64,000 bases of DNA from contig DHPM01000005.1 in NCBI GenBank assembly GCA_002410935.1, positions 1 to 64,000 of the forward strand. Direction: 5' to 3'. A program made the translations under genes and the position numbers. This document shows, piece by piece, positions 48,539-56,243 of this stretch. Source of the stretch: Caryophanales bacterium UBA5364 (GTDB lineage Bacteria; Bacillota_I; Bacilli_A; RF39; UBA660). Position 1 is the stretch's first letter. Each line of letters starts with the position of its first letter. The notes under the pieces were generated by a model. The model was given only the letters and a program-made list of their open reading frames with translations, did no database searches and had not been told where the DNA came from.

Positions 48539-49579
48539 ATGAAAAAAAAGAATAGAACTACTCGTAATCGGATAATAGCTTTAATTTTAATGGGATTGAT
48601 GTTAACACTAGGTATTAATAAACATAAAAAGGAACTATTTATCAAAGTAGAGAATTTATATCATAAGTATTTTACTGAAGATAATAGTATTCCAATATAT
48701 GATGAAGATGAAGTTAACTTGGTAGAAAATGAAGTACCGATTATAAGCAATCAACCAAAAGAACCTATTATTAATGAAACAGAAACTTTGCCAATTGATA
48801 ACAACTCTGAAGAACCAACTAATAATCAGATGCCAATTGAAGTTGAAGAAGAGCCAATTATCGAACCAACTCCAACAGCAATTGAAGAAGAATCGATTGT
48901 TGAACCAACTCCAACTGAAGTTGAAAACGTAGAAATATCAGAACCGGAAAGTCCTAATGTGGAAGAAAATGAAGTAATTGTAGAACAAACTAAAAAGGTA
49001 GCTTTTACTTTTGATGATGGTCCAAGTAAATACACGAAAGAATTATTAGAGATTTTAAAAGAAAATGATGCTGCAGCAACATTCTTCGTTTTAGGTTCTA
49101 GAATAGATAATTATAATGATACAATTGAAGATATTAAAGATGATGGTCACCAAATCGGAAGTCATGGGGTTAGTCATGAATCTTTCACTGAATTAACTAA
49201 CGAAGAGTTAATTAATGAATTAGAACAAACAAAACAATTATTATCTAAATACGATATCACTCAAACACTTGTTAGACCACCTTATGGAAACACTAATAGT
49301 CAGGTTAAAGATAATGTTGATTATCCTTTAATTATGTGGAGTGTTGACACTAGGGACTGGGAACACCGAAATAGTAGTGAAGGTACTAGAATTATTATTG
49401 AAAATATTCAAGATGGATCAATTATATTAATGCATGACTTATATAAGTCAACAATTGAAACAGTTAGAATGGTGTTACCAATACTTAAAGAACAAGGGTA
49501 TGAATTTGTTACCGTTGATGAATTATTTGAAGATAATGAATTAGAAGAAGGAAAAACTTATTATAAGAAAATTAAATAG
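48539..49579 (+). CDS. Membrane-anchored polysaccharide deacetylase
   Basis: 346 residues. It has a basic N terminus, a membrane anchor at about 12-28, then a linker at about 45-150 rich in Glu, Pro and Thr with repeated EEPIIEPTPT-like units, and a NodB catalytic domain at about 155-330. The catalytic motifs are present: FTFDDGPS (metal-binding Asp pair), IGSHGVSHESF (His pair), RPPYGNT, WSVDTRDW and ILMHDLY. It should de-N-acetylate peptidoglycan or another surface polysaccharide outside the cell. The acidic proline-rich linker probably spans the wall. Own promoter and terminator. Confidence 0.92.
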   Translation: MKKKNRTTRNRIIALILMGLMLTLGINKHKKELFIKVENLYHKYFTEDNSIPIYDEDEVNLVENEVPIISNQPKEPIINETETLPIDNNSEEPTNNQMPIEVEEEPIIEPTPTAIEEESIVEPTPTEVENVEISEPESPNVEENEVIVEQTKKVAFTFDDGPSKYTKELLEILKENDAAATFFVLGSRIDNYNDTIEDIKDDGHQIGSHGVSHESFTELTNEELINELEQTKQLLSKYDITQTLVRPPYGNTNSQVKDNVDYPLIMWSVDTRDWEHRNSSEGTRIIIENIQDGSIILMHDLYKSTIETVRMVLPILKEQGYEFVTVDELFEDNELEEGKTYYKKIK

Positions 49580-49603
49580 TAGTTTTAAAAACTACTTTTT
49601 TTG
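49578..49603 (+). terminator. Terminator after the deacetylase gene
   Basis: A 7- to 9-bp stem AGTAGTTTT/AAAACTACT followed by T7. Confidence 0.75.
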
Positions 49604-49606
49604 TTA

Positions 49607-49632
49607 ACTTTTTATGGTTCTTTCATATATTA
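49607..49632 (+). promoter_or_regulatory. Possible sporulation-sigma promoter for cotE
   Basis: CATATATTA at 49624-49632 fits the CATANNNTA -10 pattern of sigmaK (and the CATANNNT core of sigmaE), with AC at 49607-49608 placed 15 bases upstream. No sigmaA-type TATAAT is present in this gap. Confidence 0.4.
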
Positions 49633-49649
49633 AAGTGAGAGGTGATAAA

Positions 49650-50180
49650 GTGGCATCATATAAAGAAATAGTTACTAAAGCTATTATCGGAAAGGGTAAA
49701 AAGTATTTTAAAAACAATTACAGTATTAAAGCTGATAATCATCCGACGAATGTATTGGGTTGTTGGGTAATCAATCATAAATTTAAAGGATATAAATCCG
49801 GTGATAAAATTGGCGTTGACGGTTCATGCGATGTTAACATTTGGTACGCATATGATAATGATAGTAAGACAACAGTATTAAATGAAAAGATTGACTATAA
49901 CGAACTATTCAATGTTAAAACGAAGGATAATGCAGATTTATCGGGTGATACTGATATAATTGTTAGAACTTTAAAACAACCTACATGTTCAAGGGTAAAT
50001 GTTGAAAATGGTGTGATTAGTTTTGATATTGAAAAAGAGTTAGGTGTCGAAATAGTTGGAGAAACCAAAATAAAAATAGCTGTTGAAGACGATGAAGAAC
50101 CATGGGATGAAATAGAAGATGAAGTTGATGATGAAATAGAAAAAGAAATAGAAGAAAGTATTACTGAAAATATCATATAA
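49650..50180 (+). CDS. cotE: Spore coat morphogenetic protein CotE homologue
   Basis: 176 residues from GTG 49650 behind GAGGTGAT; an earlier TTG at 49614 would put the probable promoter inside the gene. From memory it aligns over its whole length with Bacillus CotE: SYKEIVTKAIIGKGKKY, VLGCWVINHKFKG, DGSCDVNIWYAYDNDSKT, DIIVRTLKQPTC, GVEIVGETKIKIAVE and a very acidic C-terminal tail (EEPWDEIEDEVDDEIE). CotE forms a ring around the forespore and directs outer-coat assembly. Its presence suggests the cell sporulates or descends from a sporulating ancestor. It is monocistronic. Confidence 0.9.
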   Translation: MASYKEIVTKAIIGKGKKYFKNNYSIKADNHPTNVLGCWVINHKFKGYKSGDKIGVDGSCDVNIWYAYDNDSKTTVLNEKIDYNELFNVKTKDNADLSGDTDIIVRTLKQPTCSRVNVENGVISFDIEKELGVEIVGETKIKIAVEDDEEPWDEIEDEVDDEIEKEIEESITENII

Positions 50181-50182
50181 TT

Positions 50183-50220
50183 AAGTGTCAACAAAATATG
50201 GTTGACACTTCCTTTTTTTT
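50183..50220 (+). terminator. Terminator after cotE
   Basis: A 10-bp or longer stem AAGTGTCAAC/GTTGACACTT and T8. The 3' arm contains the TTGACA used as -35 by the next promoter. Confidence 0.85.
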
Positions 50221-50230
50221 ATGCTAGAAT
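50202..50230 (+). promoter_or_regulatory. SigmaA promoter for rpsP-khpA
   Basis: Perfect TTGACA at 50202-50207, 17-base spacer and TAGAAT at 50225-50230, with a TGC extended -10. Confidence 0.8.
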
Positions 50231-50255
50231 GTTTTTATGAATGGAGGGAAAAAAG

Positions 50256-50531
50256 ATGGCAGTTAAATTAAGATTAAGAAGAATGGGTGCAAAGAAAAGT
50301 CCTTTTTATCGTATTGTAGCAGCTGATTCAAGAAGTCCAAGAGATGGAAAGTTTATTGAAATTATTGGTACTTATAATCCAATTAAGGAAAAAGCTGAAA
50401 TTAAAATTGATGAAGAATTGGCAATTAAATGGTTAAAGACTGGTGCTATACCTACAGATACTGTTAGATCATTATTTAGTAAACAAGGAATTATGGAAAA
50501 ATTCCATAATTTAAAGAAAGAAAGTAAATAA
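50256..50531 (+). CDS. rpsP: 30S ribosomal protein S16
   Basis: 91 residues beginning [20 protein letters not shown], the S16 signature, with [10 protein letters not shown] and IGTYNP following. The start at 50256 has GGAGGG seven bases upstream; an earlier in-frame ATG at 50241 lies within that site. S16 helps fold the 5' and central domains of 16S rRNA. It is coupled to khpA two bases downstream, as in many Bacillota, but rimM, trmD and rplS do not follow. Confidence 0.97.
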   Translation: MAVKLRLRRMGAKKSPFYRIVAADSRSPRDGKFIEIIGTYNPIKEKAEIKIDEELAIKWLKTGAIPTDTVRSLFSKQGIMEKFHNLKKESK

Positions 50532-50533
50532 TT

Positions 50534-50779
50534 ATGAAGTTAGTAGAATTAACGGAATTTTTAGTTAAAAGTTTAGTAAAAGATCCTGAAATGGTATCAG
50601 TTAAACAGTTTGATGATGAAGATGATGCAATAATTATTCAAGTTTTAGTTGATAATAGTGATATGGGTGCTGTTATCGGAAGAGGTGGCAACATCGCTAA
50701 TTCAATTAGAACTATTGTTCAAGCTTCAGCCTATATCAATGGCGAGAAAAAAGTTAAAATAAATATAGATTCATTTTGA
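50534..50779 (+). CDS. khpA: KH-domain RNA-binding protein KhpA
   Basis: 81 residues consisting of a single KH domain. The nucleic-acid-binding loop is GRGG within GAVIGRGGNIANSIRTIV, and the C-terminal strand is KKVKINID. In Gram-positive bacteria KhpA pairs with KhpB (Jag/EloR) and affects cell elongation and RNA regulation. It sits two bases behind rpsP, the usual location. Confidence 0.92.
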   Translation: MKLVELTEFLVKSLVKDPEMVSVKQFDDEDDAIIIQVLVDNSDMGAVIGRGGNIANSIRTIVQASAYINGEKKVKINIDSF

Positions 50780-50798
50780 AGCGTATGCTTCTTTTTTC
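50777..50798 (+). terminator. Terminator after khpA
   Basis: GAAGC/GCTTC stem with loop GTAT and T6, overlapping the TGA stop. Confidence 0.75.
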
Positions 50799-50827
50799 TT
50801 GTATAAATAAGAATTATGTATTATAAT
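50799..50827 (+). promoter_or_regulatory. SigmaA promoter for uppS-cdsA-rseP
   Basis: TTGTAT at 50799-50804, 17-base spacer and perfect TATAAT at 50822-50827, followed by ribosome site GAGAGGT. Confidence 0.7.
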
Positions 50828-50850
50828 ATAGTATAGATAGAGAGGTACTT

Positions 50851-51582
50851 ATGGATTACAATGATTTAAAAATTCCTCATCATGTTGGTATTATTGTTGA
50901 TGGGAATGGAAGATGGGCAGAAAACAGAAAATTATCTAGAAGTATGGGTCATAAAGCAGGTGCAGATAACTTATTAAAACTTTCTAGATATGTTATATCT
51001 AAAGGAATTAAAGTTTTGAGTTTATATGTATTCTCAACCGAAAACTTTAAAAGAAGTAAAGAAGAAGTCGATTTCTTAATGAATTTATTTACAAGTAAAT
51101 TTAAAAAAGATCGTAAAAAGTATGAAAAAGATAATATTAAAGTTGTTTTTTCAGGTAGAATAGAACCACTACCACAAAGTGTTATTGATACAATGAATGA
51201 AATGATGGAAATGACTAAAGATAATACAGGTGGTATCGTTAATTTTTGTTTAAATTATGGTGGTCACAGTGAAATAATTGATGCATGTAAGAAAATTAAT
51301 AACGATGTTATCAATCAAAAACTTGATATTAATGATTTAAATGAAGATATATTTAATCATTACTTATATAATGATTTACCACCAATTGATTTATTAATAA
51401 GAACTAGCGGAGAATACCGTATTAGTAATTTCATGTTATGGCAATTATCATATGCAGAATTTTATTTCACACCGACATATTTTCCAGGCTTTAGTAGCAA
51501 TGACTTTGATCAAGCTATTTTAGATTATACAAAAAGAGATCGTCGATTTGGAGGAATTAATTATGAAAACAAGAATCATTAG
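50851..51582 (+). CDS. uppS: Isoprenyl (undecaprenyl) diphosphate synthase
   Basis: A 243-residue cis-prenyltransferase making the undecaprenyl carrier lipid. It has HVGIIVDGNGRWA with the catalytic Asp near residue 17, LSLYVFSTENFKRS, NFCLNYGGHSEI, and the C-terminal DLLIRTSGEYRISNF and AEFYF motifs. Length is normal. Its last 20 bases overlap the start of cdsA, giving the classic uppS-cdsA-rseP order of Bacillota. Confidence 0.95.
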   Translation: MDYNDLKIPHHVGIIVDGNGRWAENRKLSRSMGHKAGADNLLKLSRYVISKGIKVLSLYVFSTENFKRSKEEVDFLMNLFTSKFKKDRKKYEKDNIKVVFSGRIEPLPQSVIDTMNEMMEMTKDNTGGIVNFCLNYGGHSEIIDACKKINNDVINQKLDINDLNEDIFNHYLYNDLPPIDLLIRTSGEYRISNFMLWQLSYAEFYFTPTYFPGFSSNDFDQAILDYTKRDRRFGGINYENKNH

Positions 51583-52363
51583 TGCACTAATTGCATTTGC
51601 AATTTTTATTCCTATTTTCTTAATAGGAGAAACCGTTTTTAATATAGCAATGTTTGTTCTTGCTATAATGGGGTTAACTGAATTTATTGATATGAAAGCT
51701 ACAAAGAAGAAAACACCTGGTTTTATTAAATTTATTAGTTATACTTTTTTATTACTAATTATGTCATTTGGAATACAAAGTGAAAATGTAACTTTTACAA
51801 TTGATTATACAATTTTATCAGCTTTATTTTTATCATTTTTATTGCCAACAGTACTATATCATGACCAAGAAAAGTATAGTATTAATGACGCATTTTATTT
51901 AATTGGAGGAGTCTTTTTTCTATCATTGTCAATGCTTTTACTTATTTGTTTAAGAGCTCAAAGCTTATATATTATTATTTTCTTATTTTTAATAACAATT
52001 ATAACTGATACTTTTGCTTTAATAACAGGTATCTTAATTGGTAAACATAAATTATTAGAAAAAATTTCACCTAAGAAAACTTGGGAAGGTTTAATTGGTG
52101 GAACAATAATGGGAGTTTTCATCGGAACTGTTTTCTATTATAATGTGATTGATCCAGAAGTATCAATTTGGTTAATTATTCTAGTTACAACATTCTTATC
52201 AATTATAGGGCAATTTGGAGATTTATTTTTCTCTGCTATTAAAAGATATTACAATAAAAAAGATTTTTCTAATATTATGCCAGGACATGGAGGAGTATTA
52301 GACCGTTTAGATAGTATAATTTTTGTATTATTAGGTTTTATATTTTTAATGCGATTCTTATAA
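51563..52363 (+). CDS. cdsA: Phosphatidate cytidylyltransferase
   Basis: 266 residues from ATG 51563, preceded by GGAGGA; the TTG at 51548 falls before this site. It makes CDP-diacylglycerol from phosphatidic acid and CTP. About seven or eight membrane segments are visible, and the C-terminal family signature is complete: GQFGDLFFSAIKRYY, then MPGHGGVLDRLDS. It overlaps uppS by 20 bases, so the two are probably translationally coupled. Confidence 0.94.
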   Translation: MKTRIISALIAFAIFIPIFLIGETVFNIAMFVLAIMGLTEFIDMKATKKKTPGFIKFISYTFLLLIMSFGIQSENVTFTIDYTILSALFLSFLLPTVLYHDQEKYSINDAFYLIGGVFFLSLSMLLLICLRAQSLYIIIFLFLITIITDTFALITGILIGKHKLLEKISPKKTWEGLIGGTIMGVFIGTVFYYNVIDPEVSIWLIILVTTFLSIIGQFGDLFFSAIKRYYNKKDFSNIMPGHGGVLDRLDSIIFVLLGFIFLMRFL

Positions 52364-52375
52364 GAGGAGGAAAGT

Positions 52376-53422
52376 ATGACAATTATCTATTTTGTTTTAA
52401 TTTTAGGAATAACTATTTTTATTCATGAACTTGGACATTTTATTTTTGCTAAGAAAGCAGGAGTCTACTGTCATGAATTTTCATTAGGTATGGGTCCTAA
52501 AATTTGGAGTTTTAAAAGAAAAGATGATGAAACACTATATTCTGTTCGTTTATTGCCAATTGGCGGGTTTGTCCAAATGGCTGGTGAGGAATTAGAAGAA
52601 GATAAAAGTGTTCCTCGTGAACGACAATTATTTGCTAAAAAATGGAGTCAAAAATTTATGACGATTATTGCAGGAATTATGTTTAACTTTATTTTAGCAA
52701 TTATTATATTTTTCTTATTAGCGTTATTTAATGGTTCTCCATCAACTAAACCAATTATTAATTCAGTTGATAAGGATATGCCTGCATATACTGCAGGATT
52801 AAAAGCTGGAGATACGATTAAAAGAATTAATGGTAAAAGAGTTACTTCAACTGATCGTTTGATGTTAGAATTACAAGTTAACAACAGGAAAGAAATGACG
52901 ATTGAAATTGAACGTGATGAGAAAGTAAAAGAAATAAAACTTTCACCAGTTGAAATAACTAATGAAGATCAAACTAAAAGATATGTATTTGGGTTTACCT
53001 TAGAATCTAAAATAGAAAAAGGTGTATTTGTTTCATTACAATATGCATTTGTTAAAACAGGTTATTTGATTGAGCAAATGTTTTGTATCATTGCTTATTT
53101 AGCCACTGGAGCAATTAGTTTAAATAATTTATCTGGTCCAATTGGTATTTATAATATCGTCGGTGAAACAGCTAAAAGTGGTATTGTTAATTTAATTTTC
53201 TTACTAGCTTATATTAGTGTTAATGTAGGATTTATTAATTTATTACCAATTCCTGCTTTTGATGGAGGCCGTATCTTATTTCTAATTATTGAAAAAATTA
53301 AAGGAAAGCCAGTCGATCCTAAAGTAGAGAATGCTATTCATAGTGTTGGATTCTTTTTATTAATGGGATTGATGTTATTTATTACTTATAATGATATTAT
53401 TAGAATATTTGTAGGAGGTTGA
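52376..53422 (+). CDS. rseP: Site-2 intramembrane zinc metalloprotease RseP
   Basis: 348 residues. The first membrane helix holds the zinc motif HELGH at residues 18-22; a PDZ domain lies at about 120-200 (AYTAGLKAGDTIKRINGK); the second catalytic motif, PAFDGGR, is near 300. Four membrane segments are visible, as expected. Such enzymes cleave anti-sigma factors and leftover signal peptides inside the membrane. The last codons contain AGGAGG, which serves as ribosome binding site for the small frame that follows. Confidence 0.94.
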   Translation: MTIIYFVLILGITIFIHELGHFIFAKKAGVYCHEFSLGMGPKIWSFKRKDDETLYSVRLLPIGGFVQMAGEELEEDKSVPRERQLFAKKWSQKFMTIIAGIMFNFILAIIIFFLLALFNGSPSTKPIINSVDKDMPAYTAGLKAGDTIKRINGKRVTSTDRLMLELQVNNRKEMTIEIERDEKVKEIKLSPVEITNEDQTKRYVFGFTLESKIEKGVFVSLQYAFVKTGYLIEQMFCIIAYLATGAISLNNLSGPIGIYNIVGETAKSGIVNLIFLLAYISVNVGFINLLPIPAFDGGRILFLIIEKIKGKPVDPKVENAIHSVGFFLLMGLMLFITYNDIIRIFVGG

Positions 53423-53423
53423 T

Positions 53424-53774
53424 ATTATTAATACTAAAGTATTAAAACATTCTCCTAATTATAATGACATTGTTAATTATAACTTTGCCGAAGAAGATTT
53501 TGTTTCTCAAAGAATTATTAGTTATTATCAAGAATTCTTATTTGGTAATATCTATAAACCGCAACTTAGAAAAATCAAATCTTTTGATAAGATCGTAGGA
53601 GAGTATATAAAAAATGATCGATTTCATCAATATGTACAATTTCATTTAAAAGAACTAGAGTTATCTAATAGTGACTTAGATTACTATGATAATTTAAATG
53701 AAAATTTAGAAAAACTATATAAAGATTTCGAAAAAAACAGTTTAAAAAAAGTCGTTAGTACAAAATGGCTATGA
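53424..53774 (+). CDS. Small protein, 116 codons, apparent ATT start
   Basis: The frame is open from the end of rseP to TGA at 53772. It contains no usable ATG, GTG or TTG near its beginning. AGGAGG at 53412-53417 ends six bases before an ATT at 53424, the best-spaced start, with a second ATT at 53427. The product would read (M)INTKVLKHSPNYND at its start, then a helical, charged, soluble sequence ending KVVSTKWL. Codon use matches its neighbours, and the frame fills the gap between rseP and the ABC gene almost exactly. I do not recognise a family. ATT starts are rare, infC being the known example. Confidence 0.65.
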   Translation: MINTKVLKHSPNYNDIVNYNFAEEDFVSQRIISYYQEFLFGNIYKPQLRKIKSFDKIVGEYIKNDRFHQYVQFHLKELELSNSDLDYYDNLNENLEKLYKDFEKNSLKKVVSTKWL

Positions 53775-53786
53775 GAGGATGGGAAA

Positions 53787-54686
53787 ATGTTAAAAGTTGA
53801 AAATGTGACAAAATACTATGGTGATTTTTTAGCCGTAGATAAATTATCATTCACTGTTAAACCAGGTGAAATATTTGGTTTATTAGGGGTGAATGGTGCT
53901 GGGAAAACCACAACATTTAGAATGATTATGGGGCTGCTTGACTCTGATTCAGGTAGTGTCACTTTAAATGGTAAACCAATTGATTATAGTCAAACTGACT
54001 ATATTGGTTTCTTAACTGAAGAAAGAAGTTTATTAACTAAAATGACAGTTAGAGAACAATGCTTATTTTTTGGAACATTAAAAGGAATGAGTAGAGAAAA
54101 AATTATAGAGAGACTACAATATTTATTAGATAAATTTGAAATACCTGAATATATCGATAAAAAAATAAAAGAATTATCTAAAGGTAATCAACAAAAGATT
54201 CAATTTATTACGGCTGTTTTAAATGAACCTAAGTTATTAATTTTAGATGAACCTTTTGCTGGATTAGATCCATTTAATGTCGAAATGTTTAAAAAGGAAA
54301 TAATCGAAATGGCTGAAAAGGGAAGTATGATTATATTCTCAACTCACCGTATGGATCATGTTGAATTATTCTGTAAAAAGTTGGTTGTTTTATTAAGAGG
54401 TAAAACAGTTATTTCAGGATATTTAAGTGATATTAAAGAACAATATCGTAAAAAGAATATTTTAATAAAAGCCGACATAACTAAAAAGAAATTAGAAAAA
54501 ATTGATGGTGTTACAGAAGTAATTGAAAAGGCTGACGAATTTGAAGTGAAAATTGAAGATAAAAACAAAGTAAAAAATGTTTTCGATGTAATTAGTAAAA
54601 CGAAGAATGTAACTAAGTTCGTTGTTGAAGAACCATCACTTAATGAAATATTTATTGCTAAAGTAGGTGAAAATTATGAGAAGTAA
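53787..54686 (+). CDS. ABC transporter ATP-binding protein (NatA/YhaQ type)
   Basis: 299 residues. Walker A is GVNGAGKTTTF near residue 35, the signature motif LSKGNQQKIQ is near 131, Walker B is LLILDEPFAGLD near 155, and the switch His is in STHRMDHVE. A C-terminal extension of about 80 residues fits the DUF4162 domain seen in NatA-like exporters. It partners with the ABC-2 permease whose start it overlaps by 11 bases. Such pairs export sodium, drugs or peptides; the substrate cannot be read from sequence. The ribosome site is GAGAGGATGGG. Confidence 0.93.
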   Translation: MLKVENVTKYYGDFLAVDKLSFTVKPGEIFGLLGVNGAGKTTTFRMIMGLLDSDSGSVTLNGKPIDYSQTDYIGFLTEERSLLTKMTVREQCLFFGTLKGMSREKIIERLQYLLDKFEIPEYIDKKIKELSKGNQQKIQFITAVLNEPKLLILDEPFAGLDPFNVEMFKKEIIEMAEKGSMIIFSTHRMDHVELFCKKLVVLLRGKTVISGYLSDIKEQYRKKNILIKADITKKKLEKIDGVTEVIEKADEFEVKIEDKNKVKNVFDVISKTKNVTKFVVEEPSLNEIFIAKVGENYEK

Positions 54687-56001
54687 GTTAAATTACTTGA
54701 TTAGTATTAGTTTAAATCGTAAGATTAAAACTAAATGGTTTGTAGCTGCTAATGTTATTCTATGTCTAATAATTATTGGTTTAATTAATATTGATAGCAT
54801 AATTACTGCTTTTGGTGGAGACTTTAATCAAACACAAAAGGTATATGTTATTGATAACACTGAACATTCATTTGATTTGTTTAAAGAACAATTAAAGATA
54901 TCTAGTCAAGCCGTCAATCAATCAGAAGAATCTTCATATGAACTTATCAAATATGATAAAACAATTGAAGATGCTAAAAAAATGCTTGAAGAAGAAGAAA
55001 AGAATTTAAGTATGGTCGTTGTCTTTGATAAATCAGAAGAAAATGTACTTGATGTTCAAGTTATAACCAAAGAATACATGGATATGATTGATACCCAATT
55101 AGTTAATAATGCTATTAACAATACTAAGGTAGCTTTAGCTATATATGAATCTGATATCAGTATGGAAGATATTAATAAAATATATTCTCCTGCTAATATT
55201 GAAAGAGTATATTTAGATGAAGACAAAAACAGTCAAGATGAAAATATGGAAATAATTATGACGACTGTTTTCCCAATTATTATATTACCATTCTTTATGT
55301 TATCAATCTTTCTAATTCAAATGATTGGTGCTGAAGTAAATGATGAAAAAACGACACGTGGAATGGAAATAATTATTTCTAATGTTAGTCCTAAAACTCA
55401 CTTTTTTGCTAAAGTAATTGCTGGTAATTTATTTGTTTTATTACAAGGGTTACTACTAGTCATATTTGGTAGTTTAGGTTTATTTATTAGAAAATTAATT
55501 GGTAATAATAATATTGTTAATGGTATTACTAATGAAGTAGGTAGTATGATTTCTGACTTATTGAAAAATGGATTTGGTGATAAGTTAATCTATATCGTTC
55601 CTTTAACATTATTACTTATGATACTAACCTTTATTGCTTATTCGCTATTAGCGGGTATCTTAGCCTCAATGACAACTAATATTGAAGACTTCCAACAACT
55701 ACAAACACCAATTATGATTATTTCACTTGTTGGATATTATTTAGCGATGATGGCTGGAGTATTTGAAGGAGCAACATTTATTAAAGTATTATCATATGTA
55801 CCATTTATTTCTGCTATATTATGTCCATCCCTATTAGTATTAGGACAGATTGGTATAATTGATGTATTTGTTTCAATGATTCTAATCATCATAACTAATT
55901 ATTTATTAATTAAATATGGATTAAGAATATATAAAGTAGGAATATTAAATTATTCTTCAGCTGGATTGTGGAAAAAAATGTTTAAAGCATTAAAAAATTA
56001 G
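54676..56001 (+). CDS. ABC-2 type transporter permease (NatB/YhaP type)
   Basis: 441 residues from ATG 54676, behind AGGTGAAA. It has one N-terminal membrane helix (about 23-42), a large extracytoplasmic loop (about 45-190) and then five or six clustered helices from residue 195, which is the NatB-type ABC-2 layout. A conserved EVNDEKTTRGMEIIISNVSP segment is the coupling region that contacts the ATPase. The gene is followed directly by a short hairpin and tRNA-Leu. Confidence 0.9.
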   Translation: MRSKLNYLISISLNRKIKTKWFVAANVILCLIIIGLINIDSIITAFGGDFNQTQKVYVIDNTEHSFDLFKEQLKISSQAVNQSEESSYELIKYDKTIEDAKKMLEEEEKNLSMVVVFDKSEENVLDVQVITKEYMDMIDTQLVNNAINNTKVALAIYESDISMEDINKIYSPANIERVYLDEDKNSQDENMEIIMTTVFPIIILPFFMLSIFLIQMIGAEVNDEKTTRGMEIIISNVSPKTHFFAKVIAGNLFVLLQGLLLVIFGSLGLFIRKLIGNNNIVNGITNEVGSMISDLLKNGFGDKLIYIVPLTLLLMILTFIAYSLLAGILASMTTNIEDFQQLQTPIMIISLVGYYLAMMAGVFEGATFIKVLSYVPFISAILCPSLLVLGQIGIIDVFVSMILIIITNYLLIKYGLRIYKVGILNYSSAGLWKKMFKALKN

Positions 56002-56019
56002 TAGCTTAGGCTACTTTTT
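56000..56019 (+). terminator. Hairpin between the ABC permease and tRNA-Leu
   Basis: AGTAGC/GCTACT stem, loop TTAG and T5 ending at the base before the tRNA. No promoter fits between hairpin and tRNA, so it may be leaky, or the tRNA may be transcribed by read-through. Confidence 0.6.
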
Positions 56020-56106
56020 GCAAGAGTGGTGAAATAGGTAGACACACAAGTTTGAGGGGCTTGTGGAAGCAATTCTGTGCGGGTTCAAATCCCGTCTCTT
56101 GCACCA
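56020..56106 (+). tRNA. tRNA-Leu (anticodon GAG)
   Basis: Acceptor GCAAGAG pairs with CTCTTGC, followed by encoded ACCA. The anticodon stem CAAGT/GCTTG encloses TTGAGGG, giving anticodon GAG. A long variable arm is present, as in class II tRNAs. It reads CUC and CUU. Confidence 0.95.
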
Positions 56107-56166
56107 AATATAGAAATATTTACTTTTATAATAACTAAAAAGATCAATACTTGTATTGTTCTTTTT

Positions 56167-56195
56167 TTGATTTTTTATTTAATTAGTGCTATACT
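56167..56195 (+). promoter_or_regulatory. SigmaA promoter for the membrane glycosyltransferase
   Basis: TTGATT at 56167-56172, 17-base spacer and TATACT at 56190-56195, with a TGC extended -10. It lies upstream of the start at 56244. Confidence 0.7.
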
Positions 56196-56243
56196 TTGAA
56201 TAGTTTAAGCATCAATGTAATACGGAATATAAAAGGAGTATAT

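Noticed and set aside
49614-49649. Longer CotE start
   Set aside because: It would include the probable promoter, and the protein matches CotE only from the GTG at 49650.
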